IMG/VR virus record: IMGVR_UViG_3300047548_000628
Span: 1 to 64,000 of that record
DNA length: 64,000 nucleotides
DNA from: a virus
Strand: one strand, 5' to 3'
Position numbers and translations under genes: made by a program. Under the pieces are notes generated by a model. It saw only the letters and a program-made list of their open reading frames with translations. It made no database searches and was not told where the DNA came from. Shown in pieces: positions 47,904-56,563 of the stretch (position 1 is its first letter; each line of letters begins with the position of its first letter).

Positions 47904-50846
47904 TTAGCTACTTGTTGCTAATGTAGCCAACTTCTCACGTAAAATTTCTATTTCTTTTAGCGTATTTTCGTAAGTGGCCTTTGCTGTCAGTGTTTCTCCA
48001 GCGTCTTTGCCAAATTCTCGAATTGCATCTAGATATTTTCTTCTTTCATCAAATTTAGCATCGTCTAACTCAGCCAATTGTCTACTTAAAGTATCATATT
48101 CTTGTGCGGTAGCACTGTTTGCACTCACTACACTTGATTTACCGAAGTTCAACGGTGGAATCTTTGGATTTCCTAATAGATTTTTACTTTGCTCTATTAG
48201 GCCACCGATATCATTTGTATCTAACGCAACAGTAGGTGCTTTAATATTTCCACCTGAGCCTAAAGAAGCAATTGCACCCTGTAAATCAGAAGAAATATTC
48301 TTAGGTAGCCCCGAAGTTACTGAACTAGTAAGATCTCCTTTACTAGTTAATGATGGCGTAATTGCTGTTAGTTTAGATTTTATTCCATTGAGTCCTGCGC
48401 TGATGCCTGAAGCAATATTCTTAATACTGTCAGAAAGAGTCTTAGAACCCAACGCACCTGAAATGCTTTCCCCGCCTGCTTTTACTATATTAGAAACTGC
48501 ACCTTCACCGCCGGGTATCGGAAGCCTAGAATCAGATTCTTGTGCAACATCAGACGAAGTAGCAGGACCTGAAAGTATTTGAGGTACATTTGCTTTGAGG
48601 TTTTTATAAGTGTCTTTAATTTTCGCAAATGCTCCTGCAGCGGCGCCTTTAAGGCTATCACCTACATCAACACCACCTAAAGTTCCGGTTGCTTTATCAG
48701 ATAGATTTGCTGCAAAGTTACCGGACTTGACTAACGATTCTATCGACCCGCTTATTGTATTGTTTAAATTAGCTGCGGCTGTCGTCACATTTGGAACATT
48801 AACTGCACCAGATGATGTTTGTTTCATAAACTCTGCTACTGCTGCAGTACCTTTCATTGCAGAGGCTAAAATAACTCCGCCTGTTTGTGTTAAACTTTCT
48901 TTTCCGGAAATTAAGTTAGCATTAACTAAGTCAGTTTTTCCCTGGTCTAACAACGATTCCATAGTTTTTGCTTGTGCATCTGAACTACCAACAAATTGAC
49001 TTAATGTTCTGATGCCATCCTTACCAGTAAACACATTGTTTGGTAAAGCTGCTGATAACGGTTTACCTTGTTGAATCAACGCATTTACTGCAACAGAACT
49101 TCCTGCTTTGATTATGCCTGCTTTTTCTAGTTGGGCTGGATTCAAACCCAAAGAACCTATAGATGCAGTATTAATGCCATTTACTGACACAATGCCTGCT
49201 CCTGAAGCGACTGCTGTAGCAGCCGGTCCCACAGATGCAGCTACAGCAGCTTGAGAAACTAACGCACTTGTTCCACTCTCACTATCAGAGTTAACACTTT
49301 GTGGTACAGTTGCTGTTAGTGCAGGGGTTGTAGGTGTGATGTTAGTTGTACTAACAGAATTATTTGTCTGTTGTAGATTTCTAGATGGAGCTGCGGGTAA
49401 ATTTGCATCTGCACTTAAATTAGTTTTAACATCTACACCCTGATTTGCATTTAACCATGGCATATGTGCAGGAGCTCTCGTCACAATACTTGGTAATTTA
49501 CCAGGTGCGGGTATATATCCCTTTTCTTGATCTCGTAGTGTGTCGGTATGAGCTACTATCGGAAGCTGTTTTACTTTTTCGGGTTGCAGTGAGCTTTCCC
49601 CTGTATTGAGATAAATGTTCGGGCCACCTTTTAAATAGTTTGAACCACCACTCTTAATCATGCTATCGCCTGCGCTAGCAAATGACATTTTGCCGTCAAC
49701 TTTAACTCCATGATTACCTTGAGTGTTTTGTTTAAAATCTTTACCCACATATTGTGTTGTTTCTTCTAAACTTTCAATATGAACGTTCTTTCCAGATATG
49801 TTTAAATCTTTTGCTGCGTTGATATTGATATTGTTGTCTGCATGTAGGTTCAAGTCACCTTGTGTGCGAATATTAACTGAGTTAGTTGAGTACATGTCAA
49901 TCGTACCCTCTTTACCTAATTCAATATAGCTAGAACCGTTAGCATGAATGATGAACAACGTTTGTGCATAATCGTTCATCATTATCATATGACCGCCCGC
50001 TGTTCTTATCCTTGTTAACTGATCTCTTCCTTCTAAATCACCATCATCTAAAACAATACTATGGCCGCCTCGTCTACCTATTACTTTATAATTTTGTGCT
50101 TGACCTTCTGCGGAAACAGCATTAGAAATAGTTTCGTCAGAATAACCACCTTCATAAATGGGTCTTCCTGGAGTGCTCATACCAAAAACTCTACTTGGAC
50201 TTTCTCTCATGCTAGAACTACTGATTACTCCTCGATCAGTGTCACGAATTAAGCCCTGCGCATTTAATATAGCTGCTTGGTAACTGTGTATTGGTCTAGG
50301 CGATTGTGTTACTACCGGACTGTTGTCTTGTTCTGCATTTGCGTTATTAAACTCAGTTACTGGTAATACACTGGCGCCACCGTAACCCACTGATTCGCCT
50401 TCATTGGGTATGACATTTTTACTTCCGGGAGCAGTAGCAGGAACCATATGAGTTAATGCAGGTTGCGGAATGCACCCGATATAATAACCAAAGTTAGGGT
50501 CACCGTTAATAAAAATACATACAACTTCAGTTCCAATATCAGGCGGGGTGGCCCAAAAGCCATAACTGTTCGGGTTGCCTACGTAATCACCTGGCGCATT
50601 AGGACTACCTGTATTTGGGGTATATCCAAAGAAAGGGCTCATGTAGCTAACAGTAGTCCAATACGACGGATTGTCTTGATTGGGTAAGTTTTGACGTTTT
50701 AGATAAACTTGAATCTTACCTGACTTCAATAAGTCAATATTGTTTTTAACTATGCCTATTATAGGATTGGAATACAGAGTCGAACCACCGCGGTCATCTG
50801 CATAAGTTTTTACTTTTCCACTTTGATTAATATAGTCTTCACTCAT
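47904..50846 (-). CDS. 5: baseplate hub/spike protein, T4 gp5-like without lysozyme domain
   Basis: A 980-aa protein. Residues 20-130 form the OB-fold of gp5/VgrG proteins (NPIIGIVKNNIDLLKSGKIQ, ATPPDIGTEVVCIFINGDPN). Residues 245-420 are a beta-helix/VgrG-like spike part (RIRTAGGHMIMMNDYAQTLF, IELGKEGTIDMYSTNSVNI, DLNLHADNNININAAKDLNI). T4 gp5 has a lysozyme domain between these; none is visible here. The C-terminal 500 residues are Ala/Ser/Gly-rich, low complexity, ending in a coiled coil (DAKFDERRKYLDAIREFGKD). It punctures the outer membrane during contraction. Confidence 0.92.
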   Translation of the reverse strand: MSEDYINQSGKVKTYADDRGGSTLYSNPIIGIVKNNIDLLKSGKIQVYLKRQNLPNQDNPSYWTTVSYMSPFFGYTPNTGSPNAPGDYVGNPNSYGFWATPPDIGTEVVCIFINGDPNFGYYIGCIPQPALTHMVPATAPGSKNVIPNEGESVGYGGASVLPVTEFNNANAEQDNSPVVTQSPRPIHSYQAAILNAQGLIRDTDRGVISSSSMRESPSRVFGMSTPGRPIYEGGYSDETISNAVSAEGQAQNYKVIGRRGGHSIVLDDGDLEGRDQLTRIRTAGGHMIMMNDYAQTLFIIHANGSSYIELGKEGTIDMYSTNSVNIRTQGDLNLHADNNININAAKDLNISGKNVHIESLEETTQYVGKDFKQNTQGNHGVKVDGKMSFASAGDSMIKSGGSNYLKGGPNIYLNTGESSLQPEKVKQLPIVAHTDTLRDQEKGYIPAPGKLPSIVTRAPAHMPWLNANQGVDVKTNLSADANLPAAPSRNLQQTNNSVSTTNITPTTPALTATVPQSVNSDSESGTSALVSQAAVAASVGPAATAVASGAGIVSVNGINTASIGSLGLNPAQLEKAGIIKAGSSVAVNALIQQGKPLSAALPNNVFTGKDGIRTLSQFVGSSDAQAKTMESLLDQGKTDLVNANLISGKESLTQTGGVILASAMKGTAAVAEFMKQTSSGAVNVPNVTTAAANLNNTISGSIESLVKSGNFAANLSDKATGTLGGVDVGDSLKGAAAGAFAKIKDTYKNLKANVPQILSGPATSSDVAQESDSRLPIPGGEGAVSNIVKAGGESISGALGSKTLSDSIKNIASGISAGLNGIKSKLTAITPSLTSKGDLTSSVTSGLPKNISSDLQGAIASLGSGGNIKAPTVALDTNDIGGLIEQSKNLLGNPKIPPLNFGKSSVVSANSATAQEYDTLSRQLAELDDAKFDERRKYLDAIREFGKDAGETLTAKATYENTLKEIEILREKLATLATSS

Positions 50847-50860
50847 TGTATCTACTCAGT

Positions 50861-53131
50861 TTATCTTCTTCTCGGTAACAACGTTCTCGGGTCCACATCA
50901 TTTGGGTTAAACAATACAGGTCTTCCCTCGTTATTTACTATATCCACTAGCCTTCTCTGCCCAGGGTCATCGGGAGATGCCGGAGCTAAATTAGGTTTAC
51001 CACTTAATAATTTGCCGGGTAATGGTACAGGTCTAGTATCTTTATCAGTTCTTTGAAATTCTGCACTGGTTATAGGTCTAGCGGTGGCACTCGCAGTCAC
51101 TTCTCGTTGGGTATCAACTTTATTGGGACTAGAATTGAGTGACGGGAAACTAGGTAAAATAGTTTTTAAATCCTGTGTGAAAGTGCCCCTACTAAATTTA
51201 CTAATTACTTGAGTAACAATATAAATTACTTTATTTTGAGCCAGTGATTTAACATCTCTGGGATAATCCCAAAACTGTATATCACCGTTTGGATTCAATA
51301 ATCCATCATTAATTTTTTCTCTACCTAATCTACCATCAGGAATAGACCCGTAATCTTCCACTTGATTAAATTCGATCTCTATAAAAACTTGCCCTGAATT
51401 AGGATTGATTGTGAAATCGGGTCCGTAAAATCTGTCAGCTTCAGTGATAATAGAGGGCGTAGCAATAGATGGCATCAAATAATCAGGGTCACCTAAAATT
51501 CTTATTTGTGCTTTTATCTGATCTCCTGGGCTGTACAAGAAGGTCATAATATTACCTACAACTTCATTCTTATTAGATTCTTTAGCTAACGGAGATGCAC
51601 CGGTTACTGGTTTAGCAGCAGAGCTAACTGCAGGATCATTATTTTTTATAGGAGCATCAGTTGTACTACTTGCAGCCAAATAATATAACAAATTATACTG
51701 TTGCTCATAGTTTATAATTTCAGTGTTTTCTCCTGTGTAGAAATAATTATATTCTTTGTGTGGTCCTGGATAACTTGTGAAATTATTTGCACTGACTGTT
51801 TTTACATATGGGATTCTATATGGTTGGATAATGTACTCAACTTTGTATGCGTAATCATTTCTGATGTTATCATGTTGTTCCTTCATAATAACTTGAGGTG
51901 TGATGTTATACCAGTATAGTTGTTTTGGATTAGGATTGGTATACGCAGTTTTGTCACCTTCTTGTGCAGGATCTGCTTCTTCGTCAATCACAACTAAACT
52001 ATCCCCAATAAAAGTACTTTGTGCAATAATCGCATCTAACGCTTTTAATATAGGTGTACCGGAGGCAAAGTGTATGTTTCGTTTAGCACGATTAACAGGA
52101 TATGATTTAGCACTGTTTTTAACATTTGAGTCTACGGAACTTTTTACAGGTAGCATACCAGTTCTTGATTTAACTTCTCCTTGATCCGTAACAAATGCTT
52201 CAGCAATCAATGGACTCAAAATTTTATAACTGTATTCGTCGGGTATTTCTTGTTTTCTGTTTGGGCCTGAACTAAGTTCTTGTTGTTTTTTATTAAAAGT
52301 TTCAAGTAATTGTTTAACTGCATCTTCAACCGTCTCGGCGTTTATATCAGTATCACCGTCTATAATACCGCGCTTTAAACCAAACGCTGTTTGCATATTA
52401 ACACTTTTAGCATTGATATCGTATACTGTAGTTCTGTTTTCTAGTTTAAATGTTAGTTTGTTTATAAAAATTGGGAACGCTCTTTCAAATGCACCGTTGC
52501 CAGAATTAGTAGCAAGTGGAGCCGATGTAGTTCCGGATGTGTTAACTATGTTACCATCTTTATCATACCCGTAAAATTTCACAACTAGTAACAACGGTGC
52601 CGCTAGCGCCTTGGTTGGTTGTTCAATTTGCAATCCTAATTCTGCACTAAGTTGTTTCTGAACTTCAGCTAAACGTGTAACAAAAGTCATAGAATATGGT
52701 TCATACACTTTAAATTTAAAGTCGATGGCATTAGAGGCGTATTGTGTTTCTTTTGTGTTGATTAGAGTGTGTATCTCTAAATCATCAATCGTAAAATCAT
52801 AATTAAAAAATCTGTTTCTGACTTGACCTTTTTCAGGATTTATACCGCCAGTTTGTATCAATAATTCCATTTTAGAAGTATCCCACTTACCCATTCTGTT
52901 AAAGTCAGCAAGAGCTTTTGGTGGCAATGCATATAAACTAACGATGTACGTAACGCTACTATAATTTCTAAGTGGGTTAAATGATCTCCTATTAGCAGCC
53001 TCACTATCAATCTGTCGTGGGGGTTTAATACGTGAAGCCGTAACTACTACTTCTCCTAAATCATTGGATGCAGATTGATTTCTTTTGTCTATACCTGAGT
53101 CGTCGGAAACTTTATTATCAGCCTGTGCCAT
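50861..53131 (-). CDS. baseplate/hub structural protein
   Basis: A 756-aa protein. The N-terminus is polar (MAQADNKVSDDSGIDKRNQS), with LGEVVVTASRIKPPRQ near residue 25. A long mixed alpha/beta part follows (NPLRNYSSVTYIVSLYALPP; SMTFVTRLAEVQKQLSAELG), and the C-terminal 80 residues are proline-rich. No enzymatic motif is seen. It stands immediately upstream of gp5 and downstream of gp53, the place of a hub protein such as gp27, but the sequence does not show a gp27 match. I call it structural with unknown fold. Confidence 0.75.
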   Translation of the reverse strand: MAQADNKVSDDSGIDKRNQSASNDLGEVVVTASRIKPPRQIDSEAANRRSFNPLRNYSSVTYIVSLYALPPKALADFNRMGKWDTSKMELLIQTGGINPEKGQVRNRFFNYDFTIDDLEIHTLINTKETQYASNAIDFKFKVYEPYSMTFVTRLAEVQKQLSAELGLQIEQPTKALAAPLLLVVKFYGYDKDGNIVNTSGTTSAPLATNSGNGAFERAFPIFINKLTFKLENRTTVYDINAKSVNMQTAFGLKRGIIDGDTDINAETVEDAVKQLLETFNKKQQELSSGPNRKQEIPDEYSYKILSPLIAEAFVTDQGEVKSRTGMLPVKSSVDSNVKNSAKSYPVNRAKRNIHFASGTPILKALDAIIAQSTFIGDSLVVIDEEADPAQEGDKTAYTNPNPKQLYWYNITPQVIMKEQHDNIRNDYAYKVEYIIQPYRIPYVKTVSANNFTSYPGPHKEYNYFYTGENTEIINYEQQYNLLYYLAASSTTDAPIKNNDPAVSSAAKPVTGASPLAKESNKNEVVGNIMTFLYSPGDQIKAQIRILGDPDYLMPSIATPSIITEADRFYGPDFTINPNSGQVFIEIEFNQVEDYGSIPDGRLGREKINDGLLNPNGDIQFWDYPRDVKSLAQNKVIYIVTQVISKFSRGTFTQDLKTILPSFPSLNSSPNKVDTQREVTASATARPITSAEFQRTDKDTRPVPLPGKLLSGKPNLAPASPDDPGQRRLVDIVNNEGRPVLFNPNDVDPRTLLPRRR

Positions 53132-53132
53132 A

Positions 53133-53432
53133 TTAGAATCCTAAATCAGTACGCAATGTTTGTATCTGCGGAATATAAATTTGTTTCCCGGTCACAAAGT
53201 CGAACAAAGGATCGACTAATGTATTTGGATTTCTCTGTGCGAAAACCCACCATAATTTACTATCATCATATAAGTCATAGGCCAGCAGATCAGGTCTTAA
53301 ATTATATGTGCTAGTTATGACCCATAATTCATCTAATGGATTCATTGTGATAGGACGATTTATCATTATATCCAGAAATTGATTTCTAAAAGTTTCTGTA
53401 AAATAATACGGACTAGTTGCAGGGTATTCCAT
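53133..53432 (-). CDS. 53: baseplate wedge protein, T4 gp53-like
   Basis: The start is ATG 53432, overlapping the upstream stop (TAATG); an earlier in-frame TTG is unlikely. The product has 99 aa. Core: YNLRPDLLAYDLYDDSKLWW, VFAQRNPNTLVDPLFDFV, and a LysM-like end (TGKQIYIPQIQTLR). gp53 bridges gp6/gp25/gp7 in T4. Family members are usually longer, but phage gp53-LysM proteins of about 100 aa occur. Confidence 0.88.
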   Translation of the reverse strand: MEYPATSPYYFTETFRNQFLDIMINRPITMNPLDELWVITSTYNLRPDLLAYDLYDDSKLWWVFAQRNPNTLVDPLFDFVTGKQIYIPQIQTLRTDLGF

Positions 53433-54481
53433 TACCAATAACCTTTCTTAACTAAATTACCTTTAGCATATTCAGACAGACTAAAGTTATCTGCAATATC
53501 ACCTCTAGTTACTATCGGTATAGCATTTATAATCAACTGAATCTTTGTGGGTACATATGTTGCTGCAGGATTACTCAATGGATTGAAGGCGGGTGTAGTT
53601 GGTCCACCTCCCTTAGATAAGTTGCTACCAAATAACCTATTTAAACTAGGTGCCAATGTAGATAGAAATGAAGGCTTTTGCTTGAATGGTGATAAGTTAG
53701 TACCCTGAATTGTAGCAACACTTCCGGCTCGTATATAATCAACATCATTGGGTAATGTGTATTGAAACCCTGATATTAAAACAGGGTGGTCACTGAATTG
53801 AAACTGACCATATCCTAGCAAATAACAAAGTGGGGGAGGAGTGCCATTGAGTGGGTTAGTGTCTTTCCCATAAAACATTTTAGTAACTGTTTTGAAGAAG
53901 TGGATTACCGCAAGCAAATAATTGGCTTCGGCGGTGTCTTGTGCGGTAAAGTCAGCAGTTATAGAAATTTCTTCAACTGAACTATTTTTATAGAAATATT
54001 GTTTATAGTTTGTATGGACTAGATCACTAACTTCATAATTAGATCGGTAGTTCAAAGATATACTAGGCGTATAGGGAAACACAACACCGTCGGTGTTTCT
54101 TAGTGGCCATAGTAAGTCGGTACTCGTAGCATTAGCATAAAAATAATTTGCATTTTTTGCCAGTTTCAGTCTTAGTCTCCAGTCTTCTTGGGCTCTAGTA
54201 TTGCTAGCTTGTGATTCACCACCTCGGGATCTTACTTGATTCACAGACGTTATGCCGTCACTTATTGTGGGACCATCTGTTTCGTTAAAAGCAGCTTCTG
54301 CTGCTAACCTCGATTCTTCGTCAAATGCGGTGACTGCTTCAATTTCGTTGTCAATTTCTCGTGGTGTCTTTCTAGTTTCAGCTATAGCATTTAACTCTTG
54401 TTGTTCTTCTATGGCTTGGTCTAGGTTCCCATACTCCGGGTCATTAGTTACTTCTGGTGGATTTGTTAATGGTTCTGCCAT
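53432..54481 (-). CDS. baseplate tail-tube-associated structural protein
   Basis: A 349-aa protein. The first 100 residues are acidic and disordered (Glu/Asp/Asn-rich). The folded part has DWRLRLKLAKNANYFYANAT, FPYTPSISLNYRSNYEVSDL and VEEISITADFTAQDTAEANY, then ITRGDIADNFSLSEYAKG near the C-terminus. The position ahead of gp53 and the beta-rich core suggest a tube-cap protein like T4 gp48 or gp54, but I cannot confirm which. AAAGGTAC ribosome-binding site and a GATAAATA box upstream. Confidence 0.7.
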   Translation of the reverse strand: MAEPLTNPPEVTNDPEYGNLDQAIEEQQELNAIAETRKTPREIDNEIEAVTAFDEESRLAAEAAFNETDGPTISDGITSVNQVRSRGGESQASNTRAQEDWRLRLKLAKNANYFYANATSTDLLWPLRNTDGVVFPYTPSISLNYRSNYEVSDLVHTNYKQYFYKNSSVEEISITADFTAQDTAEANYLLAVIHFFKTVTKMFYGKDTNPLNGTPPPLCYLLGYGQFQFSDHPVLISGFQYTLPNDVDYIRAGSVATIQGTNLSPFKQKPSFLSTLAPSLNRLFGSNLSKGGGPTTPAFNPLSNPAATYVPTKIQLIINAIPIVTRGDIADNFSLSEYAKGNLVKKGYW

Positions 54482-54501
54482 AAATGTACCTTTACTAAAT
54501 A

Positions 54502-54509
54502 TATTTATC
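54502..54509 (-). promoter_or_regulatory. GATAAATA late promoter box
   Basis: It lies 20 bases before ATG 54481, in the divergent region between the baseplate operon and the sigma-factor gene. It heads the whole hub-to-wedge operon. Confidence 0.7.
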
Positions 54510-54596
54510 GTATCAAAAACACCCGTTTTTTACCACAATACTTGCAATTCTGCACATAAAAGTATTACAATAATCACAACATAACTACGGAAAATT

Positions 54597-55496
54597 ATGA
54601 GCCTACCTTCTAAAAAACCAGTCAATTATTTAAATAACAAAGATATTCTTAAAGAGATACATTCTAGTAAAAACACATATTGTAAATATAGAACCCCTGA
54701 AGATCATAGATACGATTTCATCGTAGACATGCCAGAAGAATCATTAGAAAAATCGTTTGAATACATTCTTAAACCAGAAATTTTACAGGAAGCCAGAGAA
54801 AACCAAGCAGCTAGGTTAGAAGCTGAGCAGGGTTTGTCCAAGGGTTCGATTGAGCCATTGTCTATTCCAATAACCGATCTTGTTTTTAGAGTTATGACTT
54901 GGGAGCATGTTCCAGTAGCACCCAAACAACCTAGAAAAGTAGATAAAAAGAAAACTGCCAAAGATATATTTGAATTTGAAGACGACATTGACGAAATTTT
55001 TGAAGACTTGGAAGACCCAACTACTGCGAAAGAAATTGATGATATGGTTCATGTCAAAGTTAATTTCCCCCCTTTCCAACATTACAAAATAGATAATAAT
55101 GGATCTTTAATTTGTGTGGGCAAGAGTCATTGGAAAGGTGATCTGATTGACGGGGAGTTCAGCAAAGATCATGGTCAAATCACGAACAAATTAGCCAAAA
55201 TGTATATTATGATGTGTGAAAAATATGCAATGAAGTACAATTGGCGAGGCTACACCTACAACGATGAAATGCGTAACTCAGCTATTCTACAATTAACATA
55301 TGTTGGTTTACGATTCAACGAAGCCAAGTCAGCCAACCCATTTGCTTATTATACGGCTGCGATTACTAATAGTTTCTGTCGTGTTTTAAACACTGAGAAA
55401 CGTAACCAAAACATACGTGATGACATTTTAGAATTGAACGGGTTGAATCCTAGTTGGTCCAGACAAGGTATCAGTTCAGGATCTTACGAAGAATAA
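54597..55496 (+). CDS. 55: late-transcription sigma factor, T4 gp55-like
   Basis: A 299-aa protein. The C-terminal part, MRNSAILQLTYVGLRFNEAK, then ANPFAYYTAAITNSFCRVLN and TEKRNQNIRDDIL, is the region-2-like helix set of gp55-type late sigma factors. gp55 directs host RNA polymerase to TATAAATA promoters, which matches the boxes found here. The N-terminal 150 residues carry an acidic insertion (FEFEDDIDEIFEDLEDPT) not found in T4 gp55 (185 aa). It is longer than usual but has no break. Confidence 0.88.
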   Translation: MSLPSKKPVNYLNNKDILKEIHSSKNTYCKYRTPEDHRYDFIVDMPEESLEKSFEYILKPEILQEARENQAARLEAEQGLSKGSIEPLSIPITDLVFRVMTWEHVPVAPKQPRKVDKKKTAKDIFEFEDDIDEIFEDLEDPTTAKEIDDMVHVKVNFPPFQHYKIDNNGSLICVGKSHWKGDLIDGEFSKDHGQITNKLAKMYIMMCEKYAMKYNWRGYTYNDEMRNSAILQLTYVGLRFNEAKSANPFAYYTAAITNSFCRVLNTEKRNQNIRDDILELNGLNPSWSRQGISSGSYEE

Positions 55497-55546
55497 TTTA
55501 ACCAACAGCATTGCGTCACCCACTAATATTTTCATATACTACATAG

Positions 55547-56563
55547 ATGAGTAATTTATTTAAAAAGGCAGCAGTGATGACTGACATTCACTTTGGCCTT
55601 AAAAGCAACAGCATACAACATAACCAAGATTGTGCTAATTTTGTAGATTGGTTTATCACAACCGCAAAGAAAGAAGGTTGTGAAACTTGTTTCTTTTTGG
55701 GTGATTGGAATCATCACCGATCAAGTATCAATATACAAACACTTCAATTTGGTCTACAAGCACTGGAGAAATTAAATGCTGCATTCGATACTGTCTACTT
55801 TATCCCTGGCAATCACGATTTGTACTATCGTGACCGCCGCGACATTCATAGCGTTGAATGGGCGAAACATCTCACCAACGTTAAAATTATTAATGATTTC
55901 TTCAATGAAGGACAAGTCGTTATTGCGCCGTGGTTAGTAGGTGAAGACTATAAAAAACTTCAAAAAATGTCGGGTAAGTACTTGTTTGGTCATTTTGAAC
56001 TACCCAACTTTTTCATGAATGCCATGGTAGAAATGCCAGATCACGGTGAACTAAACGTTACACACATGACTGGATTTGATAAAGTATTCAGCGGACATTT
56101 TCACAAACGTCAGGCTAAAGGTAACGTATGGTATGTTGGTAATGCTTTCCCTCATAACTATGCAGATGCCGGTGACGATGCTCGTGGTATGATGATTTTA
56201 GAATGGGGTCAAGAACCTGTTTTCAAATCTTGGCCAAGACAACCGATTTATCGTGTATACAAATTGTCAGAAATTTTAGAAAACCCTGAAGGTCATCTAT
56301 TAATTGACAGTCATGTACGTGTTCATTTAGACATTGAAATTAGCTATGAAGAGGCTAACTTTTTGAGAGAAACTTTTATCCCAGAATACAAATTACGTGA
56401 AATGACTCTTATTCCTATCAAAGGTGAGGGCATTGAGCAAGGACAAAACGCAGATGGACTCAAGTTTGAGTCGGTTGATCAAATCGTAATTGACCAAATC
56501 AACGCAATCGAAAGCAAAAACTTCGACAAGAAAATTCTTTTGGACATCTATAACAATCTATGA
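55547..56563 (+). CDS. 47: recombination nuclease subunit gp47 (SbcD/Mre11-like)
   Basis: A 338-aa calcineurin-like phosphoesterase. Metal ligands in order: MTDIHFGL (Asp13, His15), GDWNHHRS, PGNHDLYYRD and GHFHKRQ. With gp46 it forms the Mre11-Rad50-type complex that resects DNA ends for recombination-dependent replication. The stop overlaps the gp46 start (ATGA), so the two are translated together. The length equals T4 gp47. Confidence 0.96.
   Translation: MSNLFKKAAVMTDIHFGLKSNSIQHNQDCANFVDWFITTAKKEGCETCFFLGDWNHHRSSINIQTLQFGLQALEKLNAAFDTVYFIPGNHDLYYRDRRDIHSVEWAKHLTNVKIINDFFNEGQVVIAPWLVGEDYKKLQKMSGKYLFGHFELPNFFMNAMVEMPDHGELNVTHMTGFDKVFSGHFHKRQAKGNVWYVGNAFPHNYADAGDDARGMMILEWGQEPVFKSWPRQPIYRVYKLSEILENPEGHLLIDSHVRVHLDIEISYEEANFLRETFIPEYKLREMTLIPIKGEGIEQGQNADGLKFESVDQIVIDQINAIESKNFDKKILLDIYNNL

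Noticed and set aside
47974-48999. Plus-strand reading frames of 202 and 129 aa opposite gp5
   Set aside because: They lie in the Ala/Ser/Gly-rich low-complexity part of gp5 on the other strand, where lack of antisense stops is expected. No ribosome-binding site or plausible protein pattern.
47904-50846. Lysozyme domain in gp5
   Set aside because: Between the OB fold and the spike I see no lysozyme catalytic pattern; the protein goes from the OB fold through a polar linker to the beta-helix part.
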